Below the pieces are notes generated by a model. The model was not told where the DNA came from and ran no database searches. It saw only the letters and a program-made list of their open reading frames with translations. A stretch of DNA of 48,918 nucleotides from Calditrichota bacterium (GTDB lineage: Bacteria > Electryoneota > AABM5-125-24 > Hatepunaeales > Hatepunaeaceae), in assembly GCA_016867835.1 (NCBI GenBank), contig VGIQ01000007.1, positions 1-48,918 on the forward strand. The letters are read 5' to 3'. Of the stretch, positions 16,331-25,605 are shown in pieces (the first letter of the stretch is position 1; each line of letters begins with the position of its first letter). The position numbers and the translations under genes are program-made.

Positions 16331-18877
16331 TCACTCTACCTTCAAAGTAACCGGCATCAGCATCAGGATTTCGCCATCCTTCCAGCGTGAATCGTCAGCG
16401 ACCCGGTCGGCTAACGTTACGAGCGGCTCGGGCAGCGCCGCGCGGATGCGCGTATCGACCCAATCCGAGGCGATGCTGAAGCCCATCTTTGGTCGCGGAT
16501 AGATGGCGATTTCATAGTGATCGCCCGGTCGGATGCCGCCCAGTTTGGCTGCCAATTCGATAGCCATATCGAGCCCGCCGGTAAGATCGACAAGGCCGTT
16601 CGATTTGCCATCGGTGCCGCTCCAGATGCGCCCCTGCCCAATGGCGTTGACGGCGGAGGTATCCATTCCCCGGCCCTCGGCGACGTGATTCACGAAGAGT
16701 TGGTAGAATTGGTTGATGTGCACACGCAGTTTTTCCCACTCCTCGTCGGTAAAGGGCCGCGACGCCCAATACATATCGGCGAATTTGCCGCGCTTGATGG
16801 TCTCCTGGTTCAGCGCGATCTTGCGATAGAGCCCGTCCACCGCAAACTTGCCCGAGATGACACCGATCGAGCCGGTTATTGTGTTGGGCAGCGCGATGAT
16901 GGTGTCGGCGTGGCAGGCGATGTAGTAGCCTCCCGACCCAGCGACGTCAGACATCGAGACGATGATCGGCTTCTTGTTATCGCCCTCGTGATAACGTTTC
17001 ACTTCGCGCAGAATGACGTCCGACGCCAGCCCCGATCCGCCGGGCGAGTCGATCCGGAAGACGACCGCAGCGACGTCGTCATCCTCACGAGCGTTCTTCA
17101 GCGCTCTGGCAACGGTGGCGCTGCCCATCGACTCCCCTCCGAAGAGCCCGCCGGATGACGACTCGCCGGAGGTGATTCCGCCGACCCCATAGACAATTGC
17201 GACCTTCCTGCCCCGGGCGTCACCCCACTCGGCGGGATAGGCTTTTCGTAAAGCATATTTCTTCTCGCTGGTGAATTTCGGCTTACGGTCATCCACCTTG
17301 AGCAAATCTTCGATCTGATCTTCATAGACGAGGCTGTCCACGAGTCCGTTCTTCAACGCCTCGGCGGCGCTAAAGGGACCCTTGTCGATCAGTTCTCGCA
17401 TGTCGTCCTCGCTCATGGCGCGTCCGGCGGCGGCGGCCTTGACATACTCTTCGAAGAGGTCGTCAAGGATAGCATTAGTCGCTTCGCGCTGCCCGTCGGA
17501 CATGTCTTCGCGGGTGAACATCTCGGATGCCGACTTATACTTGCCGATATGCTCGAGTTGCGGTTCGATGCCGATCTTCGCCAGTGTGCCTTTGACAAAG
17601 ATGCCCTGGGCGGCAATGCCGTCGATCATCAAGCCGCCGCCGGGAGCCAGATAGATTTTATCTGCCACCGATGCAAGGTAATAGGCGCCGTCGCTGCCGT
17701 CTTCGAGGTAAGCCACGACCTTCTTGCCGGAGGCTTTGAACTTTTCGAGCGAGTTGCGCATCTCCTGTAACTTTGCCCACCCGGCTTCAACGCTCCAGAT
17801 CTTGAGGACGACGCCTTCGGTATCGGGGTCTTTTTCATAGCGGGAGAGACTCTTCTGAAAGCCGAAGATTGTCCGGTGGCGGCTCGCGAATAGGAAGCCG
17901 CCCGTCGGGTTCATTTCGACAACCGGACCGCGCAAGTTGACGACGACGTACCGGCGCTCTTTCTTACGCAGAACGGTCGGATGATGAAAGTGGCTGCTAT
18001 AGATGTAACTAACCCCGGCTAGGCGCCCGTTTTGCGACTCCTGCTGATAGTTGCCGAGTCCGGCGTGTCCGAAACTGAGTTCCAGTCCGCCTGAAAGCCG
18101 CGCGTCGTGCGCTAAAAAACCTTTGCGTTCGGGCGAGAAATCGATCTTTACCGCAATTCCGGGGACGACCTTCCAGGCCGCGCCGAAAGTGAGGTCGAGG
18201 TTGTCAAGGTAGGCTTCCTTATCGATTCCGGCAGTCGGATTGGCATCGACCTTCTCGGCACGGGCATCGGCGAAGATCGTCAGTCGGTCGCCGGTTCCAT
18301 ACCTGGCCATCCCGGGCAGAGCCAGGGGCCGGAAGGAAATCCCGGCATCATAGACGACCGGCTGCTTTTGACCATTTAGGCGCGGTTCATTAACCCCCCG
18401 CGCTACAAAGCCGTAGGATAGATACCGGAGCGGCCGCCCGAGGTATCCGAGATCCCAGGTGTTCTGTCGGTCGATGCGGGTGGTCCAACTGTAGGCAAAT
18501 CCAAAGTAATTACCGTCATCGCCCGTGCCCAGACCCCAGGTGTAGCGCCGTCGGTTGCCGTCAAGCCGGATGCCGTTCCAGTCGAGGGTGTCGGGAAGCA
18601 CCTCCATCGCAAAGCCAAAGCCGGTTCCGCCTGTGACGTAACCCCAGTTGCCGTAGATTCCCCGCTCGCGGTAGGGAAGCAGGAAGTAATCGGTCCAACC
18701 ATTCTGAACGCCGAGCCCGGCAGGATTGACGAGGATCGAGAGGGCGTCATCGGTCATTGCGACCGACTTTTGCGGCAATGCGAGCCAGCCCGGTTGAAGA
18801 CCCTGCGTAAACCCCGGTGACGACACCAGGAATAGCAGCGCAGAAGTTGGCAGTATCCATTTGAGAGCGCGGAACAT
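16331..18877 (-). CDS. sppA: Signal peptide peptidase SppA fused to an outer-membrane-barrel-like domain
   Basis: The 848-residue protein begins with a signal peptide (FRALKWILPTSALLFLVSSP). Residues about 25-320 are beta-rich with alternating aromatic and polar residues (NPAGLG near the start, as in PorV/UPF0164-type barrels). Residues about 340-830 form two ClpP-like SppA domains. The Lys/Ser dyad is present: Lys448 in GKYKSASEMF and Ser648 in DVAGSGGYY, equivalent to E. coli Lys209 and Ser409. SppA normally degrades cleaved signal peptides in the inner membrane; the barrel-like part is not part of standard SppA. Start ATG 18877 has GGAG seven bases upstream and gives the signal peptide; the open frame reaches 19021. 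Confidence 0.85.
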   Translation of the reverse strand: MFRALKWILPTSALLFLVSSPGFTQGLQPGWLALPQKSVAMTDDALSILVNPAGLGVQNGWTDYFLLPYRERGIYGNWGYVTGGTGFGFAMEVLPDTLDWNGIRLDGNRRRYTWGLGTGDDGNYFGFAYSWTTRIDRQNTWDLGYLGRPLRYLSYGFVARGVNEPRLNGQKQPVVYDAGISFRPLALPGMARYGTGDRLTIFADARAEKVDANPTAGIDKEAYLDNLDLTFGAAWKVVPGIAVKIDFSPERKGFLAHDARLSGGLELSFGHAGLGNYQQESQNGRLAGVSYIYSSHFHHPTVLRKKERRYVVVNLRGPVVEMNPTGGFLFASRHRTIFGFQKSLSRYEKDPDTEGVVLKIWSVEAGWAKLQEMRNSLEKFKASGKKVVAYLEDGSDGAYYLASVADKIYLAPGGGLMIDGIAAQGIFVKGTLAKIGIEPQLEHIGKYKSASEMFTREDMSDGQREATNAILDDLFEEYVKAAAAGRAMSEDDMRELIDKGPFSAAEALKNGLVDSLVYEDQIEDLLKVDDRKPKFTSEKKYALRKAYPAEWGDARGRKVAIVYGVGGITSGESSSGGLFGGESMGSATVARALKNAREDDDVAAVVFRIDSPGGSGLASDVILREVKRYHEGDNKKPIIVSMSDVAGSGGYYIACHADTIIALPNTITGSIGVISGKFAVDGLYRKIALNQETIKRGKFADMYWASRPFTDEEWEKLRVHINQFYQLFVNHVAEGRGMDTSAVNAIGQGRIWSGTDGKSNGLVDLTGGLDMAIELAAKLGGIRPGDHYEIAIYPRPKMGFSIASDWVDTRIRAALPEPLVTLADRVADDSRWKDGEILMLMPVTLKVE

Positions 18878-19027
18878 AAGGGAACTCCAGATAATAAGAT
18901 GTGGCACTCGGCCTTGTTCAGACCGGCTTACGGCAGGTGGAAGTCGACTGCCCGCCTGCTTATCAAACATTATAGACAGGGCTAACGGGCGAATGGTTAC
19001 ACCAGTGGCGGGCAACTGCAATCCGAT

Positions 19028-19046
19028 CGACAGATAGCGCCTGTCG
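19028..19046. repeat. Hairpin downstream of purB
   Basis: CGACAG and CTGTCG enclose ATAGCGC between the purB stop and the sppA start region. No T run follows on the minus strand; terminator role uncertain. Confidence 0.35.
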
Positions 19047-19056
19047 TCGTCACTGG

Positions 19057-20352
19057 TCAGATTTGAATGCCGAGCCTTTCGAAGGGCAGGCTCGAGCGCT
19101 TTAGCACAGCCATATCGTCGAAGACCTCGCTCAGCCGGTCGCCTAGCGCGGCGCGGATGGCGTCGTCGGAGGCGGCTCGCTCGGCAAGGGTCGGGCCGCC
19201 CTCCCGGGCGGCGAGAGCATGCTTCTGAACGCGAGCGTAGATATCGTCATCGTCGATCCCAGTGATCCGGAGGGCGGTCATTAGCGCGCCCGAGCCCATC
19301 AGCCCCCGATCGCGCTCGACATCAGCGCCCATTTTCGCAGTATCGACCTTCCAGTTTTGCACCAGATAGACAGCTTTGTCGAGCATATACCAAAGGAGCG
19401 AGGTCGCATCGGGCAGGATCACGCGTTCGACTGAGGAATGGCTGATGTCCCGCTCGTGCCAAAGCGCGACGTCTTCAAGCGAAGCACCGGCATAACCCCG
19501 CAGGAGCCGCGAGAGTCCGCAAAGTTGTTCGGCGGTTACCGGGTTCTTCTTGTGCGGCATCGCCGACGACCCGCGCTGGCCTTCGGCGAAATGCTCCTGC
19601 AATTCCTCGACCTCGCTATGCGCCAGAAGCCTGAGGTTTAGCGCGAGCCGTTCGACCAGCGTCCCGACGATAGCGATGCGGCAGACGACGACGGTGTGCC
19701 GGTCGCGTGGAATAACCTGCGTAGCAACCGGTTCGGGGCGAAGGCCGAGGCGGCTCAGGACGCGCCCCTCCTGCTCCGGTGTAATTGCCGGGAAGGTTCC
19801 CGCCGCACCCGAGAGTTTGCCGGTCGTGATCTCCTCGACTGCGGCTTCAAGACGCGAAACATCCCGGTCGCACTCGGCGACATAGCCGCAGAGGACCCAG
19901 CCGAAGGTGATCGGCTCAGCATGGACTCCATGCGTCCGCCCCGGCATCAAGGTCAGGCGGTGCTTGATCGCCTCCGCAACAAGGGCTTCGCGAAGCGCTT
20001 TCAACCGCTCGAGGATCAACCGGCCGGCTTCCACCAGAGCCATTGAGAGTGCGGTATCGACGACGTCGTAGGAGGTCAATCCGAGGTGGAAATAGCGTTT
20101 ATCGGGGCCGAGCGAATCGCCGACAGACTGGGTGAAGGCGATCACGTCGTGGCGCGCGACGGCTTCATAGCGGGCAACAGCCTCGAGGTCGAAGCGGGCA
20201 TTCAGGCGCATGCGGTCAGCCGCTTCCTTCGGAACGATGCCATCCTCGGCGAGGACGTCGGTTACGGCAAGTTCTACCGCGAGCCATCGCTGAAGGCGGG
20301 CTTCGTCGGACCAGAGCACGGCCATTTCTGGTGGTGTGTAGCGGGGGATCAC
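19057..20352 (-). CDS. purB: Adenylosuccinate lyase
   Basis: PurB cleaves SAICAR and adenylosuccinate, releasing fumarate in purine synthesis. The 431-residue length equals that of the Bacillus-type enzyme, and the start VIPRYTPPEMAVLWSDEARL matches its N-terminus. The fumarase/aspartase signature GSSAMPHKKNP and an upstream TSYDVVDTA segment are present. GTG 20352 is preferred because AAAGGA lies just upstream and the conserved N-terminus begins there; the open frame extends to 20439. Divergent from the desulfhydrase gene. Confidence 0.96.
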   Translation of the reverse strand: MIPRYTPPEMAVLWSDEARLQRWLAVELAVTDVLAEDGIVPKEAADRMRLNARFDLEAVARYEAVARHDVIAFTQSVGDSLGPDKRYFHLGLTSYDVVDTALSMALVEAGRLILERLKALREALVAEAIKHRLTLMPGRTHGVHAEPITFGWVLCGYVAECDRDVSRLEAAVEEITTGKLSGAAGTFPAITPEQEGRVLSRLGLRPEPVATQVIPRDRHTVVVCRIAIVGTLVERLALNLRLLAHSEVEELQEHFAEGQRGSSAMPHKKNPVTAEQLCGLSRLLRGYAGASLEDVALWHERDISHSSVERVILPDATSLLWYMLDKAVYLVQNWKVDTAKMGADVERDRGLMGSGALMTALRITGIDDDDIYARVQKHALAAREGGPTLAERAASDDAIRAALGDRLSEVFDDMAVLKRSSLPFERLGIQI

Positions 20353-20558
20353 TGAGTCCTTTATACGAGTGAGACGGAACAGAAGCCTTATCGGTGGTGC
20401 AGGATGCCATAATTTAGCAATTTCATCTTGGAGTGGCAAGATTGTGGACGATGCCTCACCGGTTAACTGAGTGTAGATCTTGACTCATGATGGAATGATG
20501 TGGCAGGTTTGTCAGTCCTTCAACCCTTAAGCCCTCCGTCTTGCGATGCCAATGAGCA

Positions 20559-20587
20559 TTGTCCGTGCCGGGGCGGGAGCGTATATT
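20559..20587 (+). promoter_or_regulatory. Promoter overlapping the apparent start of the desulfhydrase gene
   Basis: TTGTCC (20559-20564), 17 bp, TATATT (20582-20587). The predicted start near 20594 lies downstream of the first two possible ATG codons (20546 and 20588), so translation probably begins at ATG 20603 on a very short leader. Confidence 0.55.
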
Positions 20588-20602
20588 ATGCCTTCATCAA
20601 TG

Positions 20603-21595
20603 GGAGCAAGACCAATCATCACGCCGTTGAAACTGGCACTTGCGCCGACTCCGGTGCACCGTCTAACTCGACTTTCGTCCTTATGGGGAGGGGATTTTTG
20701 GGTCAAGCGGGACGACCTGACCGGCACCGAACTCTCCGGCAGCAAAGTGCGCAAACTGGAATATCTGGTCGCCGATGCACTCGCCTCGAACGCCGACACC
20801 TTGATAACCTGTGGCGGCGTTCAGTCGAATCATAGTCGCGCAACGGCAGCCGTTGCGGCAAGATTAGGCCTTAGGTGCCGGCTGCTATTGCGCGGCACTG
20901 AACCTTCAGCGTGGGAAGGCAATTACCTCCTCGACCGCCTCTTCGGCGCTGAGACGGTCTTTCTCAGTGCTGCAGATTACTATGACAACCTTGACGCCCG
21001 ACTTGAGGATCAAGCCGACGCCGTCCGCAAGGCTGGAGGCCGTCCCTACGCCATCACCGAGGGCGGATCCAATGCCCTGGGAGCGATGGGGATGGTGGCA
21101 GGACTGCGAGAACTGAAGACACAGTGCGATGCCGAAGGAATCCGCCCCGACCGGATCGTCGCTGCTGCCGGTTCAGGCGGCACTCACGCCGGGCTCTTCG
21201 TCGGAACTAAACTGACCAACTGGCCGGTCGAGATCGTCTCGGCGGCAGTCAGTTATGATCGCAACGAGACCATCCACCGGATAGCCGGCGTCGTTCGTGA
21301 TATGCAGATCAGGTTCGACCTTGGGTTCGACTTCGACGAATCGGAGATCGTAGTGAACGACCGTTATCTCGGTCCCGGCTATGCGCTGTCGGATCCGGAG
21401 GAATGGGTGGTCATCAAGGAGGTAGCCCGGGCGGAAGGCATCGCCCTCGATCCGGTCTATACTGGGAAAGCGCTCTGGCTGATTCATGAAGAGACGACAG
21501 CCGGACGAATGCCGGGTACAACGCTCTACTGGCACACCGGCGGCGTCTTCGGGCTCTTCCCTTTCGCCAACGAACTGGTTGGAGCCTTCAAATGA
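20603..21595 (+). CDS. D-cysteine desulfhydrase / ACC deaminase family PLP enzyme
   Basis: The protein belongs to the fold-type II pyridoxal-phosphate enzymes that split D-cysteine or 1-aminocyclopropane-1-carboxylate. Visible features are FWVKRDDLTGTELSGSKVRK with the PLP-binding Lys in SKVRKLEYL, GGVQSNHSRA and the phosphate-binding AGSGGTHAG. The sequence alone does not separate desulfhydrase from deaminase. I chose ATG 20603 (330 residues) because a promoter lies at 20559-20587; earlier ATGs at 20546 and 20588 keep the same frame. The stop overlaps the panB start (ATGA), so the pair is co-translated. Confidence 0.85.
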   Translation, partial: GARPIITPLKLALAPTPVHRLTRLSSLWGGDFWVKRDDLTGTELSGSKVRKLEYLVADALASNADTLITCGGVQSNHSRATAAVAARLGLRCRLLLRGTEPSAWEGNYLLDRLFGAETVFLSAADYYDNLDARLEDQADAVRKAGGRPYAITEGGSNALGAMGMVAGLRELKTQCDAEGIRPDRIVAAAGSGGTHAGLFVGTKLTNWPVEIVSAAVSYDRNETIHRIAGVVRDMQIRFDLGFDFDESEIVVNDRYLGPGYALSDPEEWVVIKEVARAEGIALDPVYTGKALWLIHEETTAGRMPGTTLYWHTGGVFGLFPFANELVGAFK

Positions 21596-22401
21596 ACGGC
21601 GTCTCGAAACCGGTTACCATCCAGGATATCCTGAAGATGAAGGGCGTCACGAAAATCGCCGCGCTGACCGCCTACGATGCGACCTTCGCCCGGCTCTTCG
21701 ACGAAGCCGGCCTCGATGTGATTCTGGTCGGCGACTCGCTCGGAATGGTGATTCAAGGACACGACACGACCCTGCCGGTGACGCTCGATGAGATGATCTA
21801 TCACACCCGCATCTGTTCGCGCGGCGTCAAGCGGGCGCTGCTAATCAGCGATATGCCGTTCATGACATATCAGGCGTCCGTCGAACAGGCCCTGGTCAAT
21901 TGTGCGCGATGTATCAAGGAAGGCGGAGCGCGGGCAGTCAAGTTAGAGGGTGGTGAAGAGATCGCACCGACCATTCACCGGCTCGTTGTCAGCGGCATAC
22001 CGGTGATGGGGCATATCGGAATGCAGCCCCAGCGGGTGAATGAATATGGCGGCTATTCGCTCCAGGGCAGGAATCCGGATGAAGCCGAGCATATCATGCG
22101 CGACGCGCTCGCGGTTCAGGCTGCGGGGGCTTTCGCGATAGTGCTCGAGAAGATCCCGACTTCACTGGCAGGGCAAATCACCCGCGACCTGCGCATCCCG
22201 ACCATTGGAATCGCGTCCGGACCGGAGTGTGACGGTCAGATTCTCGTCTCCTATGACATGCTCGGACTCGCCGACCAATTCAAATTTCGCTTCGTCCGGA
22301 GATACCTCGAAGGAGCCCAACTGATCCGCGATGCGGTGAAGGCATACGCCGGCGACATTCGGGCCGGCAAGTTTCCGAGTGCGGAAGAGTCGTTTGAGTA
22401 A
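21592..22401 (+). CDS. panB: 3-methyl-2-oxobutanoate hydroxymethyltransferase
   Basis: PanB makes ketopantoate for pantothenate and coenzyme A from alpha-ketoisovalerate and methylene-tetrahydrofolate. The 269-residue length and the motifs KIAALTAYDATFARLFDEAG, DSLGMVIQGHDTTLPVT and GHIGMQPQ are typical, including the magnesium-binding Asp residues. It overlaps the preceding gene by four bases. No panC or panD is nearby. Confidence 0.97.
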   Translation: MNGVSKPVTIQDILKMKGVTKIAALTAYDATFARLFDEAGLDVILVGDSLGMVIQGHDTTLPVTLDEMIYHTRICSRGVKRALLISDMPFMTYQASVEQALVNCARCIKEGGARAVKLEGGEEIAPTIHRLVVSGIPVMGHIGMQPQRVNEYGGYSLQGRNPDEAEHIMRDALAVQAAGAFAIVLEKIPTSLAGQITRDLRIPTIGIASGPECDGQILVSYDMLGLADQFKFRFVRRYLEGAQLIRDAVKAYAGDIRAGKFPSAEESFE

Positions 22402-22434
22402 GGTGCTTTGCGCCAATTTGCAAAGTCCAAACAA

Positions 22435-23073
22435 TCATGACTGTTCCACCGATCGACCTACCTGCTCTTCGACAAGCAACTCCCGGAATCGGTCGGCTGA
22501 TTCGTAGGGAAGGGTGAGTTTGACGAAGACACCAGACTCGCAGTAGGAGCAGTCGCCAAGACGTCCACCGACCTTGCCGGCGATGCGTTCGATCCGGCCG
22601 ATATGATCGAAGTCGGCTTCGACGACAAGGGAAGTCACTCTTTCGACCGCTCGCTTTGGCAGCAACTCGATAGCCCCGGCGGTTGCAGCGCTGTAGGCTC
22701 GAATCAACCTGGCGGTCTCCAGTTTCGTCCCGCCGAACCAACGACTCACCACTACCAAGACCTGCCTCATTTTCGCCTTCTGCAGTTCATGCAGGATAGG
22801 CCGCCCCGCGGTGCCGGACGGCTCGCCCTCGTCGGAGCAGCGTTCGACCGGATCGGCACCATCGCCAACGAAATAAGCCCAGCAGTTATGTGTCGCGTCG
22901 TGATGGCGTCGGGAGCGGGCCGCAAGAGCGGTCTTTGCTTCGTCTTCGCTGCCTACTCCTATCGCCCAGGCGAGAAACTTCGACCCCCGCAACGACAGCC
23001 TGAATTCGCTTTCGCCGTCCGGAACGAGGATTCCTAATGTCTTGCTAACCGGAGGGATTATCTTGGAGGGCAT
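22435..23073 (-). CDS. yigZ: YigZ/IMPACT-family protein
   Basis: The 212-residue protein shows the IMPACT (UPF0029) N-terminal domain: SKFLAWAIGVGSEDEAKTAL, DATHNCWAYF, and DEGEPSGTAGRPILHELQ, then VVVSRWFGGTKL. The C-terminal half is the UPF0029 ferredoxin-like domain. Family members are linked to translation control and nucleotide or peptide binding; the bacterial role is unclear. Its ATG (23073) lies 17 bases from the divergent arsC start, so each promoter must sit in the other gene's 5' region. Confidence 0.88.
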   Translation of the reverse strand: MPSKIIPPVSKTLGILVPDGESEFRLSLRGSKFLAWAIGVGSEDEAKTALAARSRRHHDATHNCWAYFVGDGADPVERCSDEGEPSGTAGRPILHELQKAKMRQVLVVVSRWFGGTKLETARLIRAYSAATAGAIELLPKRAVERVTSLVVEADFDHIGRIERIAGKVGGRLGDCSYCESGVFVKLTLPYESADRFRELLVEEQVGRSVEQS

Positions 23074-23089
23074 TGGAAGGAAGGTTCAA

Positions 23090-23554
23090 GTGGGTAGAAT
23101 AGACGTGTCCAAGATAGAGAATGTATCAGAGCAGGGGCGGCGGGTGCTGATCCTCTGCACCGGAAACAGTTGCCGCAGCCAGATCGCCGAAGGGCTGATC
23201 AATTATTATCGGTCGCCCGGTTGGCAGGCATTCTCGGCCGGGATCAAGCCGTCGCGGCTTAATCCTCGCGCGGTTGAAGCGATGCAGGAGATCGGCATCG
23301 ACATCTCGGCGCAACGCTCCAAGTCGCTCTACGAGTTCACAGAGCAGCCGTTCGACCTCGTGATCACGGTCTGCGATGATGCAGCAGAGAACTGTCCGGT
23401 TTTCCCCGGAAACAGGGAACGTTTGCATATTTCGATCCCCGATCCGGCACCCTTCACCAGTCTTCCCCGCGCCCGGGCGATGCAACACTTTCGCCTCACG
23501 CGGGACATGATCAAGGAGAAGGTGTTTGAAGCCTTGGACCGCTATTCGGACTGA
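23090..23554 (+). CDS. arsC: Thioredoxin-type arsenate reductase
   Basis: Low-molecular-weight phosphatase fold with the CX5R loop CTGNSCR (Cys23 to Arg29) and the extra cysteines of thioredoxin-linked ArsC in VCDDAAENCPVFPG (equivalent to Cys82 and Cys89). It should reduce arsenate to arsenite. GTG 23090 follows a strong GGAAGGAAGG site; the open frame extends to 23042. Length is 154 residues, slightly longer than usual because of the N-terminus. The 3' end overlaps the convergent pfkA by 13 bases. No arsenite exporter or regulator is adjacent. Confidence 0.88.
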   Translation: MGRIDVSKIENVSEQGRRVLILCTGNSCRSQIAEGLINYYRSPGWQAFSAGIKPSRLNPRAVEAMQEIGIDISAQRSKSLYEFTEQPFDLVITVCDDAAENCPVFPGNRERLHISIPDPAPFTSLPRARAMQHFRLTRDMIKEKVFEALDRYSD

Positions 23555-24651
23555 TTCGAGTCGGGTCGGCCGAACTCCGTGCCGAGTCGTTCGGCAGCGA
23601 GGACAACCTGACCATCGGGATCGACGCGCTTCATTTGGCCGATAGCCTTTTCGATTTCGACTTCCTCGATCGCGCGTCCTCGCAAGGCTACCATATAGCC
23701 AAACTTCTCCTGGGCGATAAGTTCGACCGCAGCCACGCCGTAGCGAGTGCCGAGGATGCGGTCGAAGGCGTTTGGCGATCCGCCGCGCTGCAAGTGTCCC
23801 AACACGACGACCCGGGTTTCGATGCCGGTCTGCTCTTCTACCTGATGAGCGACGGAGTGGCCGATTCCGCCGAGCCGGACGTTCTGATAGCCGGCCTTGG
23901 CTTCGGCCTGGATAATCCGATCGCCTCCTAACTGGGTCGCGCCCTCGGCGGCGACGATTATGCTGAACCGTCGGCCGGTCAGCCGCCGCTGCTTTACTTT
24001 GTTGCAGACCCTGCGGATGTCGAAGGGGATTTCCGGAATCAGGATGACGTCGGCGGCGCCGGCGATGCCCGACTCGAGGGCGATCCAGCCGGCATCGCGG
24101 CCCATCACCTCGACCACCATTACCCGGTTGTGGGATTCGGCCGTCGTCTGCAGTCGGTCGAGCGCATCGGTGGCGGTATCGACAGCCGTAGAAAAGCCAA
24201 AGGTCACATCGGTCGCGGAGAGGTCGTTGTCGATGGTCTTAGGGACGCCGACGACGGGCACTCCGAGGCGGTGCAGTTCACTGGCGATGGCGAGGGTTCC
24301 ATCGCCGCCGATGCAGACTACGGCGTCAAGGCCGAGCACCCGGATGTTCTCGACGACCAGCGGGCTCATGTCCTTGACCACCTGCTGCCCGTTTTCGACG
24401 ACGACGTGCTTGAAGGGGTTGCCGCGGTTGGTGGTGCCGAGGATCGTCCCGCCGCGCGACAGGATGCCGTGAACGTCGTCGATCGACATATAGCGGAGGT
24501 TGCGGGCGTAGATCAGCCCGTCGAATCCGTCTTCGATGCCGACAACGTCCCACTGGTGGTGCAGTTTCGCCGTCCGGACGACAGCCCGGATGACGGCGTT
24601 GAGGCCGGGGCAGTCGCCCCCCCCGGTCGAGATACCGATCTTGCGGATCAA
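23542..24651 (-). CDS. pfkA: 6-phosphofructokinase
   Basis: The 369-residue enzyme phosphorylates fructose 6-phosphate. It shows GISTGGGDCPGLNAVIR, GGDGTL (115-120) and PKTIDNDL (137-144), plus the effector-side segment HLQRGGSPNAFDRILG. Gly118 at the nucleotide site is the ATP-type residue (PPi enzymes have Asp), while Lys138 in PKTIDND is the residue typical of PPi or mixed-group enzymes. This is the pattern of group III ATP-using PFKs. ABC ATPase and pfkA genes are 38 bases apart and likely co-transcribed. Confidence 0.93.
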   Translation of the reverse strand: MIRKIGISTGGGDCPGLNAVIRAVVRTAKLHHQWDVVGIEDGFDGLIYARNLRYMSIDDVHGILSRGGTILGTTNRGNPFKHVVVENGQQVVKDMSPLVVENIRVLGLDAVVCIGGDGTLAIASELHRLGVPVVGVPKTIDNDLSATDVTFGFSTAVDTATDALDRLQTTAESHNRVMVVEVMGRDAGWIALESGIAGAADVILIPEIPFDIRRVCNKVKQRRLTGRRFSIIVAAEGATQLGGDRIIQAEAKAGYQNVRLGGIGHSVAHQVEEQTGIETRVVVLGHLQRGGSPNAFDRILGTRYGVAAVELIAQEKFGYMVALRGRAIEEVEIEKAIGQMKRVDPDGQVVLAAERLGTEFGRPDSNQSE

Positions 24652-24689
24652 GTTTGCCTCCTGTTGTCGACGCTTGTTGCGCCGAAGGT

Positions 24690-25460
24690 CTATTCTCCCG
24701 AACCTGACGTAAGTTCAATGAAGGCGTCCTCCAGCCGGCCGGCTTCACGGCGGATTTCTGCTACCGGCCCGCAGGCGATCAGTTCGCCCCGATGGATGAT
24801 CCCCACCCGGTCGCAAAGTTCCTCGGCATCGGCAAGCGTGTGGGTGGAGAGCATCACCGTGCCACCCGCTTCTACGAAATCTCTCAGGATGCGCTTGACC
24901 AATCGCATTCCGGCTGGATCGAGACCGACCATCGGCTCGTCGATCAGGATCACCTGTGGGCGATGCAGAAAGGCCGAAGCCATCACCAGCCGCTGCCGCA
25001 TGCCGTGTGAGTAGCCGGCGCAACGGCGGTCCGCCCAATCCCGCACCTCGAACCGGTCGAGCAACTCGCGGACGACCTCCACGGTGGCATTGCCGTTCAA
25101 CTTGTGCAGACCGGCGCAGTAGTGCAGAAACTCCCGACCGGTAAGGCTATCGTAAATATAGGAATTATCCGGAATGAATCCGATGCACTGCTTGGCAGGT
25201 ATCGGGTCGGTTTGAATGTCATGGCTGCAGACGAGCACCCGTCCGGAGGTCGGTATCACCAGGCCGACAGCCAGTTTCATGGCGGTCGTCTTGCCGGCGC
25301 CATTGGGGCCGAGGCAGCCGAAGAGTTCGCCGCGCTGCACTTCAAGATTAAGCGCCTTTAGCGCTACAACCTCACCATAGGTCTTGGCGGCGTCGATATA
25401 GACCAGACCGGGTGATGCGGCAGTAGTGTCAGCGGGATGGTGGACTATGGTGCTTTCCAT
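24690..25460 (-). CDS. ABC transporter ATP-binding protein (ABC-2 type)
   Basis: The roughly 256-residue ATPase has Walker A GPNGAGKTT, the signature YSHGMRQRL, Walker B VILIDEPMVGLDP and the switch His in STHTLADAEELCDR. A single nucleotide-binding domain of this kind usually pairs with an ABC-2 permease for drug, polysaccharide or membrane-component export, but no permease is adjacent. I used ATG 25460; a GTG at 25481 is also in frame. It lies upstream of pfkA on the same strand. Confidence 0.9.
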   Translation of the reverse strand: MESTIVHHPADTTAASPGLVYIDAAKTYGEVVALKALNLEVQRGELFGCLGPNGAGKTTAMKLAVGLVIPTSGRVLVCSHDIQTDPIPAKQCIGFIPDNSYIYDSLTGREFLHYCAGLHKLNGNATVEVVRELLDRFEVRDWADRRCAGYSHGMRQRLVMASAFLHRPQVILIDEPMVGLDPAGMRLVKRILRDFVEAGGTVMLSTHTLADAEELCDRVGIIHRGELIACGPVAEIRREAGRLEDAFIELTSGSGE

Positions 25461-25552
25461 CTGCCCAATAATATACCGCACCTTAGGCTTTCAGTCAACC
25501 GGGTTCAAGGCTCCCAAAATTGGCAGCCAGCGACGAGCCATCGCCCACTGCC

Positions 25553-25581
25553 TTGACGACCGAAGAGGCAGGCATTATATT
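25553..25581 (+). promoter_or_regulatory. Promoter of the tRNA-His/tRNA-Glu transcript
   Basis: TTGACG (25553-25558), 17 bp, TATATT (25576-25581), with the tRNA-His gene starting 25 bases later. Confidence 0.75.
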
Positions 25582-25605
25582 GCTTGGATATAGAGAATGG
25601 GGAAT

